64,000 nucleotides of DNA, taken from NCBI RefSeq assembly GCF_028389875.1, contig NC_084702.1, positions 45,197,053-45,261,052 of the forward strand, read 5' to 3'. The notes below the pieces were generated by a model. The model did not search any database. It was not told the origin of the DNA and worked only from the letters and a program-made list of their open reading frames with translations. Source of the DNA: Rhea pennata. Its lineage: Eukaryota > Chordata > Aves > Rheiformes > Rheidae. Position 1 is the stretch's first letter. Every line of letters starts with the position of its first letter. Position numbers and translations under genes: made by a program. Of the stretch, positions 13,231 through 25,619 are shown one piece after another.

Positions 13231-14220
13231 ACAGGTTGGTTTAAGTGGGGAAACAGATCTGCTCCTATGCTGGTTCTTTCCCCTCCGCATCACTTCGCTT
13301 TCTGTTACCTTCCCTCTCTCCTGGTACGCAAAGGGATCGCAACTGAGAGCGAAAATTAGCAAGCATTAAGCGCTAAAATCACCCTTTAAAACCATTTATT
13401 TATTCCTATGCAAGAAAAGGTTTAGTATAGTTACAACATGGTTTTTCCAGAGGTCTGGCTGCTGGAGTAGCTTGCTCTCCAGCAGCACTTCAACATTTTT
13501 CCCTGAGGCACGCAGGAAGATTTTTCTCAACGAAAACGCTGGCTTTGCCTCAGAGGGGAAAAAGCTCTGAAGTCAAACACGGGCTACGTAGAACGAGTGT
13601 CAGGAGCAAGCCGTTTGTGAAATGGCTTGTGGTCTGTTACCTAAACGCATTCAGGCTGCAGAGCAGGAGCAAATAATTTGATACAGCAAAAGTACTGAAG
13701 TACATGCTAAAAAAAAGAAAAACAAAGCGATGGTTTCTGCAAATTGAGCCGTTCTCAGGCGCCAGTCTAAACAGAATTACTTACTGATTGCAAGCGCACC
13801 GTGCTTCGGCAGGACCTCCCACATGGCTTTGGGGACGAAACCCAAGAGACAGCCTTCCTCACCGTCACGGCAAGCGGCTGCCCGTCAGCCTCCAAGCGTA
13901 CGGAGGGTTTGCTAGGGCGATGCTAAGCAGCAGTGGCATCTTCCAGGTTCGACTCTGCAGCCTCCTGGCCGCAGCGCGACCTCCACAACCCCGGCCCTGG
14001 ATATCCCAGCCTAGGAGCAGCAAACAGCTCGGCCCCGCTTGCTGAAGGAAGAGGTGCTGATGGTGCAGATGGAGGCCCGGCTGCTCGGCAGGGGAGCACG
14101 TCCCCACAGCTCGGGAAGGGAGAGGGGGCTGTCCGAGGCAGTGCCGCAGCACAGCTACGGGGGAGCATCCTTCGGGGGATCGTGGAGGGACAGGATGCTA
14201 TAAAAAGGCAATATTTTCCT

Positions 14221-17200
14221 TTAGGTTCCCACCAAGCCAGGCCCAGAGTTAAATCCCAAGAAGAGCAGCAAGAAAGCAGAAGAAAAAGCCCTCATTAGTG
14301 GACTTTATGCAACAGCTTCATTAGACCCAAGCTTAGATCAAGTACATTCCTCCCTGATCTCTTTTTCATCAAATAGCCGCTGGTGACAGCAGAAGGAGGG
14401 CTGCAAACGCTTGTGCGGCACCTGCGATGCTGCCGACCGACTGAACAGGGGACTGTCAGAAGTAAAAGCATGAAATATCAGCCGGAGCCACAGCAGCCTT
14501 GTACACGTGGTGGATCAAGGACAGAAAAGGCACCATGACGCATCCACAGCTTTCCGTAACGTGCCTATGATTTGCAAACCCAGATTAATGCATTTTCCCT
14601 GCCACACGCTGCCTCATCATACAACAAATAAGATCAAACACAAACGAGAGGACAGCCACCCTCGTAACCGCAGGAAATGAGGCTCCAGGTGAGGCAAATG
14701 CCGTGCATCAGTTCCTCAGAGGAAACGAATTTTAAGGGATTTGGAGATGATTAGGACAAGCAGCAAGCAGAGGGATGGATCCGAGGTTAAGCGACTGCAA
14801 AACAGAAAGTACTAACCTGAGACTACAGGGAGGCTAAGATAAGTGGCAAAACAGAAGGAGCATGGGGGCAGGAGAAGACCAGGGAAGAGAAGTAAAGCAC
14901 GTGCAAATGGAGACTTCCTGGAGCACAAGGAGGCTCTGGCGTCCAAGGAGGTGGTGGAGTAGCAGAGCTATGGGATTCGAGTCCTTTAGCAAAGCTGCTA
15001 CGTGTGGACAGAGGCAGCAGGGCTGACAGAAGTATGGAGTGAGCAAATTACATAATTATATGATTACATGCACAGAGGAGACGACTCTAAAAGTCTGGGG
15101 TGGTGATGGGGGAGGAGAACGTTCTATTTTGGCAGATTATCCGGATCTGAGAGAGCCTGTCTCCTTCGTATGACGCTGATTACGACCAGCACCTGCAGAA
15201 ACTGGTAACCCAGAAAATCTCCTCAAACATTCCTCTGTACAGTAACTTTTAAAAGATAACCATTAAAAATGTAACCTATTTAACTTAAATAGGTTAGCTT
15301 ACTTAAATAGCGTCTCACCAAATGAACGCCTGGAATCTTATTTCGGCTTGCAGACGACCTTGGAGCGTCGCGCTGTGCCATGTGACCACATCAGGGTGGC
15401 AGCAGACCAGACACTGCAGAATGCACCGTTTGCTGCAGTGAGCCGTTCAGGAACGAGCCCGGCAAAAACACACGACCTGTTCCACAGCGCAGCTATTCCC
15501 TGTCATTCACATCACTAAATCACGTCTGTGTACACTCTCCATTTGCCTTCATTGCCAGTAGTGATTCATCCGAAGTGCTTAACTGCAATATCTCAGATCT
15601 CCAGATTACCTCTAGAGTTGCATCATTCCCTGGAGGTCTCTCTCAAAAGGAGTTTGTTCTGTGCAGCACTGCAGCTCCCTTCTTGAAGGTGAAGCGCAAG
15701 ATTAATCCACCTTCAAAGCGCAAACAGAAAGGGGTGGGAAGTACCACTGCAGAATTTCTACATCTGTCATGTTGTCAGAAAGCATTTTCACATTCCCCGT
15801 GGAGTTTTACACTAAATGCATTTCAGCAAAGAACCAACGCCACTGCTATACGTGAATGAGCGTTCTCAAAGGTGGCAGAAATGATAACTCTGAATTCCAC
15901 CTTTGAGCCAAAAACAAGCTAGTGAAATTCAGTAGGAGAACCCTGCTGTGTGCTGTAGCGATTGGCAAGCATTTGACTTTCCAGCTTGCAACCAGGAGAA
16001 CAAGATTACGATCAGGGAACGTGCCTTATTCTCGCTTCTTCTAAAGATATCAGCAATCAAATCGCAAACATCGAAGCACAGACGCTCCGATGGGCGCCCT
16101 GCAGGGGCAATGCCAGAGACGGAAGAAGGCAAAGGTAAAACTAGTCTGAAAAACAGCTACCATTCGTGTACAATTCAAGCTGTGGACGGCATTCCCTAGG
16201 TACCGAAGAAGTTTCTTCAGCTACACGATCCATGGAGCTGACCTCATACCACAAGGTTACACTGTGCCTGCCAAGCAGCTAGCAGAAAGCTCGAATGCAG
16301 AGTCCCCCCCGTCAGTCTGGCAGCCACAGAAGAGAACAGCAGGACGCTCTGAAAAGCCAGGAGTTATAGCCCAAACCTACAGGGCAGCGGATCTCTTCCA
16401 CAGTGTGTTGAGATCATCCCTGTTCTTTGTGCCCTTTGCAAAGGCCACCTGTTTCCCTGCAAACTTCGAAATTTAATGAGTTATAACTAGCTTAGCTGAA
16501 GTGTCTGACCTTAGACTTGAATTGATAGCCAATAGTAGAGATATGAGACTCTAGAGAATTTCGCTTGCCAATTTTTTTCTAATAGGAAATCCAAAGATTT
16601 CCTTTCCACTGAAGCAAGGGATTGGTTTAACATAATCTAGTTCAGTGGTATCGACAAGTGCCTTAAAATCACTTTTTTATTTTTCCCTAACCAATTAATA
16701 TTGTAGTTTCTTTTAGAATTGTCAGCCTGCTAGAAAACCTGTAACATAACAATCCTATTATGCTGCCTTCCAAGTCTAAATTGTTCTGCAAAATAAAAAC
16801 TCTGCATGTGAGTGTGTACATGTCTATAGGGTACACATGACCTAGAAATAAACCAGATACTTCAATGGTCTTTACCTCAAACCCAATATATACCTAATAA
16901 TATACAGTTAGTCTGACACCATTTTCGTATGTTCTGATTAAAAGCTTTAGATAATATTTCCTTTCCAACCGCTCATATCTTTCCAACAATTTTATCTTAG
17001 TTATTTACATTTTAGATGGCTTCTTTCCTAGATGGGCAAGGCGAGCACCATGGCAGGAAACAAAATCGACAATGGGAGAACTTAAAGGCTTTCTTGTTTT
17101 AAAAAAAGCCCCCCAATTTACAGAGCTCCTCATCACACCAAAACACTTTCTTTGTGCAGGCATCAATGACAGCAGCAGAGGTCTGGAAAGAAGAGTATTT

Positions 17201-17350
17201 GTTCATTACCAGCTCCCACAGAATCACAGGAGCTGAATACCTAACAGATTGTTTCTTCTGAGATCTACTGAGCTGATGGCCAACACTTTTCTCATATTGC
17301 TTTACATTCTTGCCAAATGAGTGACAGCTATTTTAAAGATTTCTATGATA
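14221..17350. other. Intergenic DNA, no gene recognised
   Basis: Composition drops from GC-moderate to AT-rich. Open frames at 15575-15859, 15929-16199 and 16264-16476 are short, overlap on opposite strands and match no family that I know. Confidence 0.5.
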
Positions 17351-17357
17351 GATGCTT

Positions 17358-17440
17358 AGAGCCAGGTTTTCAGCAGCACTGAGTACCCATCCTCAGCAGG
17401 AATCAACAGGAGCTGCAGGCACTTGGCCTCTCTAAAAGGC
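17358..17440. repeat. Ancient amniote interspersed repeat relic
   Basis: The stretch from GCCAGGTTTTCAGCAGCACT through the paired AGGAGCTGCAGGCACTTGGC matches, from memory, a short repeat common in bird, turtle and crocodile DNA, in which a 'gattttcagcagtgctgagca' arm is followed by 'gggagctgcaggtgctcagca'. It looks like a degenerate inverted-arm element. I cannot name the family. Confidence 0.5.
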
Positions 17441-20400
17441 AGAGCTATAAATTTCACTAGACGTTCTCACTGTGCCGTGATAACGAGCTAAAGTAGGTCA
17501 CAATTTCTACCTATAACATTGTCAGTGACCTTCTATTATTATGTGTTATTTTCAATCTTGGCATAATATACTTGCTTCCTAACAAGCTGAATTTACTGCA
17601 ATTAACATTCAGAATATATACAATACAGTATATTTATGTATCTATTAAAATACACATAAAATCATGAAATGGAATCCCAAAGGTTAGTAAACCTTGCCGG
17701 AATATAAATATGCTTCGTTGCAAGCTTAATTATCATATACCCAAAGCTTCTGTTAGTCTCTGGGAATATAGGAAACTGAAAATGTGCTAAACATAGATCC
17801 TGACCAAAGGTAAACTGACAGTTTTTGAAACACAGCACTTGTCCCTTGAGGCATGAATTCTGACTAGTGACTGATACACGCTACTGCTAGTCAGTATAGT
17901 CTGCTTGTCAGAGCACTCGCAACTGTGAAATGTCGCTCTGTATGGAGAGGTATCAGTAGAAATGGCATGAACAAATTCAATCAAATGCTGCCACACTCGT
18001 GATGGAAGAATCGTGGATATTAAAATGCAATGTGAGCCTCTCATAAATATCGCCAGCCCTTAGTGCCCAAGATGGATGGATATCAGCTGTCTGCACAGAC
18101 AACAAGCAGCACAGTCTACGCCAAGGCTTTCAAGGCGGAACAAGAAGTTAAATTCAGTGCTAAATCCGCTTTCCATTTTTGACCCACAGAGGGAAACCTC
18201 AGCAATCAGGACCACAATCCTGCACCTTGTAGCACCTGATACGTCTCCACTCATAAAATATTTTGGGACCACAGCTCTGTATTGTAGGTTAAATAATGTC
18301 TTAGACTCCTCTCCGTAGAGTTTTTTTTCTTTTTTTTTATTTATTGTTATGATTAAAGGAGGAAAAATCTGGGTACGTGCAGGAGCATATGTTTGTGTGA
18401 AATATATCTAATTAATTGCTTGAATAGCTGTAGGCAGAGTTGACAAGCACTAGTGAAGTAGACAGGAATTAAATCCGGGGGTGAAAGGATTATGTTCTCA
18501 GGAAATCAATGTTTCATATAGATACATCTTTAGGCTTTTCAGCTCTTATCTGTGGAATGCATTTAAAATAGATCATTCACACTGTGTTCACATTTAATTC
18601 TCAAATGCTTCATTAAAACATTCCCAGTCAGCAGACTGGGCAGATTGTAAGTGTCCTTTCCATCACGGACTCGTTTTGTATTTGACCCTGACAGACTGTG
18701 ACCTTTGCCAAAGCCTTCACCACGGGCAGCTCTCCTGAGATCAAAGTGAAGTTCAGTTTTTCACGTGGATGTTCCCTTTTCTTTTCTCTCATGGTTGCTG
18801 CTGATGATACTCGTGGAATGACTTGCGAAACAACAGGCTGAATAATCCTGTCCCCTAAGAACCACCCTTTCCAGAATAAGGAGCTTTCAAATGCAGCGTC
18901 TCCCTTCTTGAAGATGGATGGAGAAGGAAGAGATTATAGCAGTACGTTGCTGGCCCACCCTGGCAGCAAATTAAAATAGTTTTTGCTCAGCTGCACTGGT
19001 CTGCGAGTGAGCGATGGAGTCAGGACTCCTCACGCTCCCGAAGTGCACTCTGCAGAGTCACAGGATGCCTAGCAGCTCGTAAAGGGAAATAAGGAGAATT
19101 TCTCTACCCCTCTACTTCGGTAGCAGAGAGTCCTAAAGCCAAGTTATACACAGACTGGGTACCAGTCTAAGAATTTGAGCCGGGGGCTGTGACTTCTTCC
19201 TGACAAAACAGTGTTTCTCTCCTAATACCTTTATCACACGGACTGAACATCTTCTATAGGCGAATTAAGCAAAATCTTTTATAATTGTATCTATATCTAT
19301 AGATATAGATATCTCCATTAGAAATACGTTCTTTAAATAGCATGGACAATATTTTAAAATAAAAATCACTACTGATGCCCTTACTTCCATGAGGGGAGAG
19401 ACAGCGAGGCACTTCTCTAGGCCATATCAATTATGCCCTTAGCTATGGAAATGAATAAATCTTTACAAATATTAGTAGTTTACTCTATGTTGCTACAACT
19501 TGCTGTTAGATTTGGGGCGAACTCTGTAGTGAAACACCATATATAACTGTTAGGGCTAAAGAGAAAATAATTTATTATTTAGTGGTAGGTCTCCTCACCC
19601 TGCCAACAAGTGTAACAGACAAATAGGCAACACACTTTAAAATGCCAAAGAGACCTCCCAGAGAAAGAAGAGAAAACATCTCCCAGAGAAGAGAGGTCTC
19701 CTCCTCCACTTGCATTTTATTTCCAGGGGTTCAATGCGGGAGGGGAGAACTGTTACAGCTACAGCTGGTTTAATTCAGAATAAATTTCCTCTTAATAAAT
19801 TAACCTGAAGGTGATTTGAAACATAACAGCAAAAAAGAAGAAGAAGATTTCTTTAACAAAAAGGAAAGACAGAGAAGTCCTGGTATGTAGTAATGCTCTG
19901 GAGACCTGTGAGCTAAACTGAGACCAGCAAGCTAGCTGAATCAACTGAGCAACCGTGGACTCCTTTCTCTTATTTTCTATAATTGCATATTTTGCACATC
20001 AAGAACTTAATACTTCTTGGATTTTGTTGGAATAAACTTGTTGACATCTCAAGGTAATATTTAAATAAACTCCAAAAACTTCAAGGAGCCAAACACACAA
20101 TTTTTATAAGATTTTTGTTACAGAAAAGCCTTGTGACAAAGAGGACAACTCCCAGTAAAGACAACTTATGTAGCACCTTACTGAAGGTTAAATGCTTCTT
20201 CTTTTTTTTTTTTTAATCATCATATACCTCAGGCTCTTGGGTACCTCTTCAAAATAATAGAGAGGAGCTTATCAAAATGGAAAGGATGAGTCACTAGATT
20301 GCTTCAAAGGCATAAGAGATTGGTTTCCTTTTGACATCGTTGTTTATAATCTTAATAGAGAATTAAAAACCTCCTGAGCACTTACCTTTTTTTAAAAAAC

Positions 20401-20689
20401 AAAACAAAACAAAACAAAATTTTAACGTAAGTCGATTTCTCCAAATCTTTAAAGTCATAAAAGACCTTCAGGGAGGATCGCTAAATATTGCATTATATAA
20501 ACTTAAAATTACATGCCTTATCTACACCATAAAAATTAGAGGAGGAAACAAGGTGTTTGTTTTACATAAAAGTCTCTTTAGGAAAATGCTATAATTTCTC
20601 CATCCAACATCAAAACAAAAAACCCAAACCATACATTTTAAAATATATTAAGAACTCAAAAAGTGACAGACCTCCAGAAGCAGCTGCCA
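17441..20689. other. AT-rich intergenic DNA, no gene recognised
   Basis: No exon-like frame with recognisable content. Includes a perfect 24-bp palindrome at 19288-19311 and an AAAAC microsatellite near 20393-20419. Confidence 0.55.
19288..19311. repeat. Perfect 24-bp AT-rich palindrome
   Basis: The two 12-base arms built on TATCTATATCTA and its complement meet with no spacer, so the site could extrude a cruciform. It is probably a by-product of a TATC/GATA-type microsatellite. Confidence 0.9.
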
Positions 20690-21310
20690 GCAAGGGATCA
20701 GGACTTGGAGCGTCGTCAATACAAGGCTGAAAGCTGTTTAGCACTTTCATCAGTGACCTGGAAGCATAAAAACCACCAAGTGTGCTGCTAATACAAAGAC
20801 TGGCAGAGTAACACACACTGATCTACACAAACAAAATAACTCTGGCATAACCATGCTATGACACGACCGGACTACGACGACGGCACAAGGATCACAGCGG
20901 GCAGTGAACTGCACGTGCCTCCTCAGCTGCAACGCTGACAAAAAAGGAAAAAAAAAAAAGTTGAATAGATTACAGAAAGGAACTTTTTTTTTTTTTTTTT
21001 TTTTTTTACCTTTTTCTCCCCTTTCCCCCCTTTTTTTTAAACACCTCCCCCCTTATACTGCTTTCGCCAGATTAACAACAGAACAGCGCATGCAATTCTG
21101 GCTCCACTTCTGAAGAAGCAGCATCACAAATGGAAGAGGCTGCAAAAAAGTGAGGCAGAGCTTGGGGAAAGTGACCTAATTGTAGCAAGCTTCACTTGAT
21201 CAAGAAAATAGGTTATGAAAACATATTGAAGAACGATCTGCTTATAAATAATTGAAAACGCAAAGAATTTGAAAGGCCCAACCACTGAGAAGGGGGAGAC
21301 GAAGCACTGC
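20690..21310 (+). mobile_element. CR1-type LINE fragment: reverse transcriptase C-terminal region, decayed
   Basis: At 20733-20761 the sequence reads like the CR1 reverse transcriptase 'F-[NS]-x-F-I-[NS]-D-L-E' segment. At about 21090-21180 it carries the later 'Q-F-W...' segment, with the pattern 'caattctggctccacttctg...gaagaggctgcaaaaaagtgaggc' in the usual order. The frame is broken by stops and an A/T-tract insertion between about 20940 and 21050. It is interpreted as the older host copy into which the next fragment was inserted, its tail resuming near 22090. Confidence 0.6.
20984..21007. repeat. Poly(T) tract of 24
   Basis: Uninterrupted T run followed by a C/T-rich tract to about 21053, inside the CR1 fragment. 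Confidence 0.95.
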
Positions 21311-21399
21311 ATAAAAGTTAAACCCCAACAAATCTATATCAGAAATCTGACTTTCATTTTTAAATCTCTGAGGATCATCGGTCACTAAACCAAATTACT

Positions 21400-21960
21400 G
21401 AGCGAATCCTCCACTTTTCAGACCGGGATTGCATCCCTTCTGAAAAAAATACCTTCTGGCCCCCGCTATGCTCAGGCTGCGGTGCTCTGAGCAGAGGTAC
21501 GTGGAGCTGCGGGGGCTCCCGGAGGCAAAGACACCCCACGGGCTTTCAGAAAGCCTGCGGCAAGGCTGCACCCCAAGGGTTATGGGGGGGCGTTTGTGGC
21601 TGTGGGGTCGCAGAAGAGGTCCATTAATGGACTGAAAGCTGGCCAAAGGACGGGAAGCAAAGGGCTGGCCCTGCGGTCGCTTCTCGGGCGTCCCAGCAGC
21701 GGCGTCCCCCAGGGATCAGTGCCGGAGACAGCTTTACACCAGCAGCCCTCACCAGTGGCCTGGAGAGCAGGGTGAGCAGTGAAACCCTCCAGCGCTCTTC
21801 TGCTCCCGGCACCTTGCCAGGAGGCAGCGGCGCTGCCGAGAGAAGGTGCTGAGCAAGGCGACCGAGGGAGCTGAGCAGTGACTCCTGGGGCAGTCACTTG
21901 CCAGGCACAATGTGGAAGCAGGGCAAGGATCAAGGTTTAGAAAATCATAAGGTTGTTACA
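21400..21960 (+). mobile_element. Second CR1-type LINE fragment with reverse transcriptase GVPQGSV motif, nested
   Basis: Near 21695-21722 the + strand reads SSGVPQGSV, the hallmark CR1 reverse transcriptase block, followed by a diverged '..SGLES' remnant of the INDLE block near 21755. The segment is clearly GC-richer than the CR1 sequence around it and repeats a domain already passed in the 20.7-21.3 kb copy. It must therefore be a separate insertion. Frames are broken; it is not active. Confidence 0.6.
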
Positions 21961-22020
21961 CCCAAAGCCCACAGTCCCAGAATAGCGGGCACCCAATGAA
22001 ACCAGGAGATCACTTAAAAA

Positions 22021-22084
22021 ATATATATATATATATAATATAATATACATACATATATTTTATATATACATATATATATATATA
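22021..22084. repeat. AT dinucleotide microsatellite
   Basis: Imperfect (AT)n with TACATA interruptions, about 64 bp. Confidence 0.95.
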
Positions 22085-22087
22085 CAG

Positions 22088-22405
22088 TGGGTAGTGAATA
22101 TCTGAAACTTGCTGCTGCATGTGGTTAGGAAGGCAAACAGTTTCAGCCACTTCCAAAGGGGACCAGGCAAAGCTATGGACTAGAGGCCCATCAAAGAGAC
22201 ACATTAAAGAAACAGCAGGTAAAGAGAAAGGAAGGCAACTTCTTACAGTCCTAACCCGGTGGCTGTGGGTGTTGGGGGAGTACCAAGGACATGTATGGTA
22301 GCACTACACTCCCTCCCTAAGGTGCATCTCCTACAGCCTCCTCAAACAGAGTACTGGGCTAGATGGATCACTAGTCTGACCCAGCACACTTTCTCATCTG
22401 GCCCT
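22088..22405 (+). mobile_element. CR1-type LINE 3' end (tail of the 20.7 kb copy)
   Basis: The stretch keeps the CR1 terminal order: a 'gaaacttgctgctgcatgtgg' segment near 22103, 'ggaaggcaaacagtttcagcc' near 22129, and the tail phrase 'actgggctagatggatcact' at about 22352 followed by 'gtctgacccagcac'. This non-coding tail is the most diagnostic evidence in the window for a sauropsid (bird, turtle or crocodile) genome. The ATTCTATGA octamer repeat of the youngest chicken CR1 copies is absent, so this is an older subfamily. Confidence 0.75.
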
Positions 22406-22579
22406 TAAGGTTAGCTCTGTAAGGTTTATTTTAACTTTTTATATCCTCAACAGGTTCACATAATCACCAGTAATAAAATAAATACATAAATAAACAGACA
22501 GAGTTTTTGCTCCCTAAAGAAGGATGGAATTGAAAAAAAAGAAAGAAAAAAATCACTCCACTGCATGACCTGAAATAAT

Positions 22580-22582
<3 letters not shown>

Positions 22583-22611
<29 letters not shown>
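22583..22611. repeat. Poly(T) tract of 29
   Basis: Uninterrupted T run. Confidence 0.95.
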
Positions 22612-22614
<3 letters not shown>

Positions 22615-22619
22615 GAATG

Positions 22620-25400
22620 AGGGGGAAAAAAAACCCAAAACCACAGCAATAACTTTAAAGCCTGGTGATAGTTTTGCAACAACAGAAACCTGCACCTTTT
22701 ACAGTAGCACTGGAAAAAAAGATCAAGGGATTCCTGCCTTCCCAGTGAGACTCAATGCTGTCTTCTTTACCAAGGGTAAAAGCAACACAACAGATTTCAA
22801 ACCTGACGTCACAAAAATATACTACTAATCATTTTCAGAGGTACTGATCAGCAAGACTATATATCAAAAATGACCTTCTTAATATCACAAATGACATACC
22901 GAACAGTACAGTATAATAGGCTGCTCAAACACTGGAAGAGAATCATTCAGGAGTCACTGATAAAATTTTATAACTGTATTTTATTTATCTACATACACAA
23001 ACACAGTCTGAGTGCGGCAGGATTAGGGCCCATCTATCCACCTCCTGTACCTTTTGGTCTCTCTCACCTAACATCCCCTATTTAATTAGCCAAGCCAACA
23101 GCAGGCTGCTGACGATCAGGTAGCTTGTCTCAGATGAAAGGCAGAAATCAGCTGACAGGCAATGGCTCATTAAATCATGCCTCAGTGGAAAGTCAAATAT
23201 CATCTGAAAAATACTTTTAAACCCACTTTAAAATGTAGCCTACAAAAGTAGAGATGCCATTTTAATATTATGTGCATTGCATTTCTTTTGTCAATGTCAA
23301 AGCTGTTAATCTACTACATCAAGGAGATACTTTCATGAATATTCATATTACTGTATGCAATATGCAAGTGCATTTTATCAGTCTGATAGAGATATTATGA
23401 ACAGCATGACCTATTTCTTATGTATACTGTTATGTTGATACTAATTAAACAGCCAGTCTAAACTGCCTTGATACCAAACCCCAAAATATGTATTTTGGTA
23501 TAGTGTGAGTAAAATATGCTTTTGTGTGGCTCTGTAACCAACAATTCTCTAGTATGCTTTACAAGTAATTTTTTTTTGTTACATATCCATTTGAAAAAGT
23601 CTTTTTTTCTTACAACTTTTCTTAACATTAGCTTTATTTGTTAATATATTATTTGTTCAGTTTTAAAAGATACTCATGTGGATGTGATTTATAAAAGAAA
23701 TCAGTATGGTAATTATGCCCTGATTTATATCGTTATAATAGCCTTTCCCAGGTAGACTGCTCCAAAGGATTTTGCTCTGTTCATTTTTTATTTGAGAGCA
23801 TTGACTCCTTTACATTTACTATCTCTTAATTTGAAATCTGTTATTTTTGTGGCAACTATGTTTATGCTAAGAGTAGACACTAGCCAGACTTCTGCCTATC
23901 CTCTTGAAGCAGATACAGCCCCCATTAGTGCAGGTCTCCCACATTACTCATCAAATATCTTTAGGAAATGACTTCATGACGTGCTAGAGAGCTTTATTCC
24001 CCCAGCCCCATTTAAACCTCTACAGCCAACTTGGGTCCCTCCATGAGATGTTTTATATTAACTGTTCCTACGATTTCCTGACGAGACCACCTGCCCACTG
24101 GGAACAAAATGCAGATCATAACTTCCTATTTTTGCAGCTGAGTTCTTGCCCCTGAACAAGTCTGTTTGCATGTCAAATCTACATCCAAACAGAAAGTGTT
24201 GGTGTGCTCCAAGCATCGCTCCAAACCCTAGACCTCCACCACCCTAGGAATGCTCGGGAATGACAAACATACGGATACGACCTGCTGGGGGCTCCACGCT
24301 CTCCTGGGCTCTTCACGCAGATGTCTCCCAGCCACTTTGCACTGATTGAAGGGTCTTCAATGTGAACCTGTCTCAACAGGAAAAACCAAACATATTTAAA
24401 TCCAAACCAAATATATTTAGTTGAGTATTTTGGGCTTCCACTTTTTTTTTTTTATTTTTAATCTTTGTTACAGAAAGAACACATGAAACTGTGATAACCT
24501 GAGCACAGATAGACACAGGACATGATCATACAGCAGTTTATTAACAGACTGATGAGGGGAGTCCTACTGCCTAGACTTTCTTTTCTGGTAGACCTGAAAA
24601 AGATTTTTTCAGCCAAAGTTCTGTTTTCCAAATATGCAGATTTGGCTGACAAAGATATTTTGAGAACTCATTTGGATTTCACCTAATTGTATTGATCCAA
24701 AAATGACATTTAGAAAGAAAACAAAATATTTTGATATTTTCATTTTTCATTTTGAATTATATTTCCTTTTGAGAAGTAATTAATTTATATTACATGTAAA
24801 AGTTATTAAATATTTTAAACCAAACTAATCCAAAGTGAACATTTAATTCCATCAACACTGCCTTTTTGGTCTAGCCTGCAAATTGTAAGGAAAATATAAA
24901 GCACAACCCTCTACTTGGATACTACAGGAAGTAATTTTTATCCAGAATATATAGTATTCTGTGAATCTCATATTAAGCCTTCTGTTTATTAAAGTCTGAG
25001 AACATGCCCTTAAGATTACATTTCAACTCCCAAACTCATTAGCTGCTCCAACGAACTTTGATTTAAATGTGGTAGGAAAACCCCTGTTCTCAGGGTATTA
25101 ATGGAAAGCAGGCAAGCCCTACCTAAACATCACAGGTGCCACAGAGTGCCTAACAGTAATAAAAATAAACCTTTCAGTCAATTTAATACGCCACTCCAAA
25201 TTATAATGATTGCTTCAATTTTTTGAAATGAAGGCGTAAACTTGCTGGAGAGCTGATCTTAAGCTGGGTCGGGATCGCACAAGGGCTTTGGAACAACCTG
25301 GCTCCACCAGGCATTTATCGTGACGCAGATTTGCCTGCCAGGCTGCACTCGGTATTAAAAAAAGAGAAGGGGGAAAAAAAGTAGTATTACCTCGCTCAGT
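22620..25400. other. AT-rich intergenic DNA with a candidate conserved non-coding segment
   Basis: No gene is recognised. The section 23200-23480 is listed separately as a possible enhancer. A short minus-strand frame at 24179-24376 has no recognisable content. Confidence 0.5.
23200..23480. promoter_or_regulatory. Candidate enhancer with POU- and SOX-like sites
   Basis: This AT-rich but non-repetitive stretch holds a perfect 12-bp palindrome ATGAATATTCAT at 23335-23346, the form of a paired POU half-site element. It is followed by two ATGCAA-type half sites (about 23354-23367) and preceded by a CTTTTGTCAATGTCAAAG segment that fits SOX cores on both strands. Function is inferred only from motif content; conservation was not tested. 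Confidence 0.3.
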
Positions 25401-25534
25401 AGAGCTGCACCCATTGCCTGCTCCCTAGCACGTGTGACGAACACTGCTCATTTATGCACCAGCAGATCTGCTCAGCCACTACAGAGGCCAAGATAAAGAT
25501 CCTAATCGGATAATAATAATAAGGTGCTTCCTCC

Positions 25535-25551
25535 CCGGGACAGTGTCCCGG
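25535..25551. repeat. Perfect 17-bp inverted repeat
   Basis: Arms CCGGGACA and TGTCCCGG flank a single G. It is GC-rich in otherwise AT-rich DNA and lies at the left edge of the homeodomain-site cluster. It may be a protein-binding palindrome or chance. Confidence 0.85.
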
Positions 25552-25619
25552 ACTAAACGTATTTTTCCAAGTGAACCTTTTCCTGTTTATCAGGAACAGC
25601 TACATCCTGAGCTTAAGAA

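Larger units (their letters stand above)
8640..14220. promoter_or_regulatory. CpG-rich block with several island cores, no assigned gene
   Basis: For about 5.5 kb the GC content and CpG frequency are well above the flanks. The densest patches are about 9080-9240, 9550-9770, 10090-10520, 11370-11740 and 12840-13230. The 12.85-13.23 kb core resembles a promoter CpG island, with many CGCG and GGCGC words. A strong plus-strand splice donor (ATG|GTAAGG, GT at 11563) follows the 11.4 kb core, and a TATAAAAAG motif occurs at 14199-14207. No protein family could be recognised in any frame. A long non-coding RNA promoter, or the 5' exon of a gene lying outside the window, are the likeliest explanations. 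Confidence 0.5.

Noticed and set aside
17215-17240. 'cacagaatcacagg', resembling the terminal octamer repeat of young chicken CR1
   Set aside because: Only one partial unit and no CR1 tail beside it.
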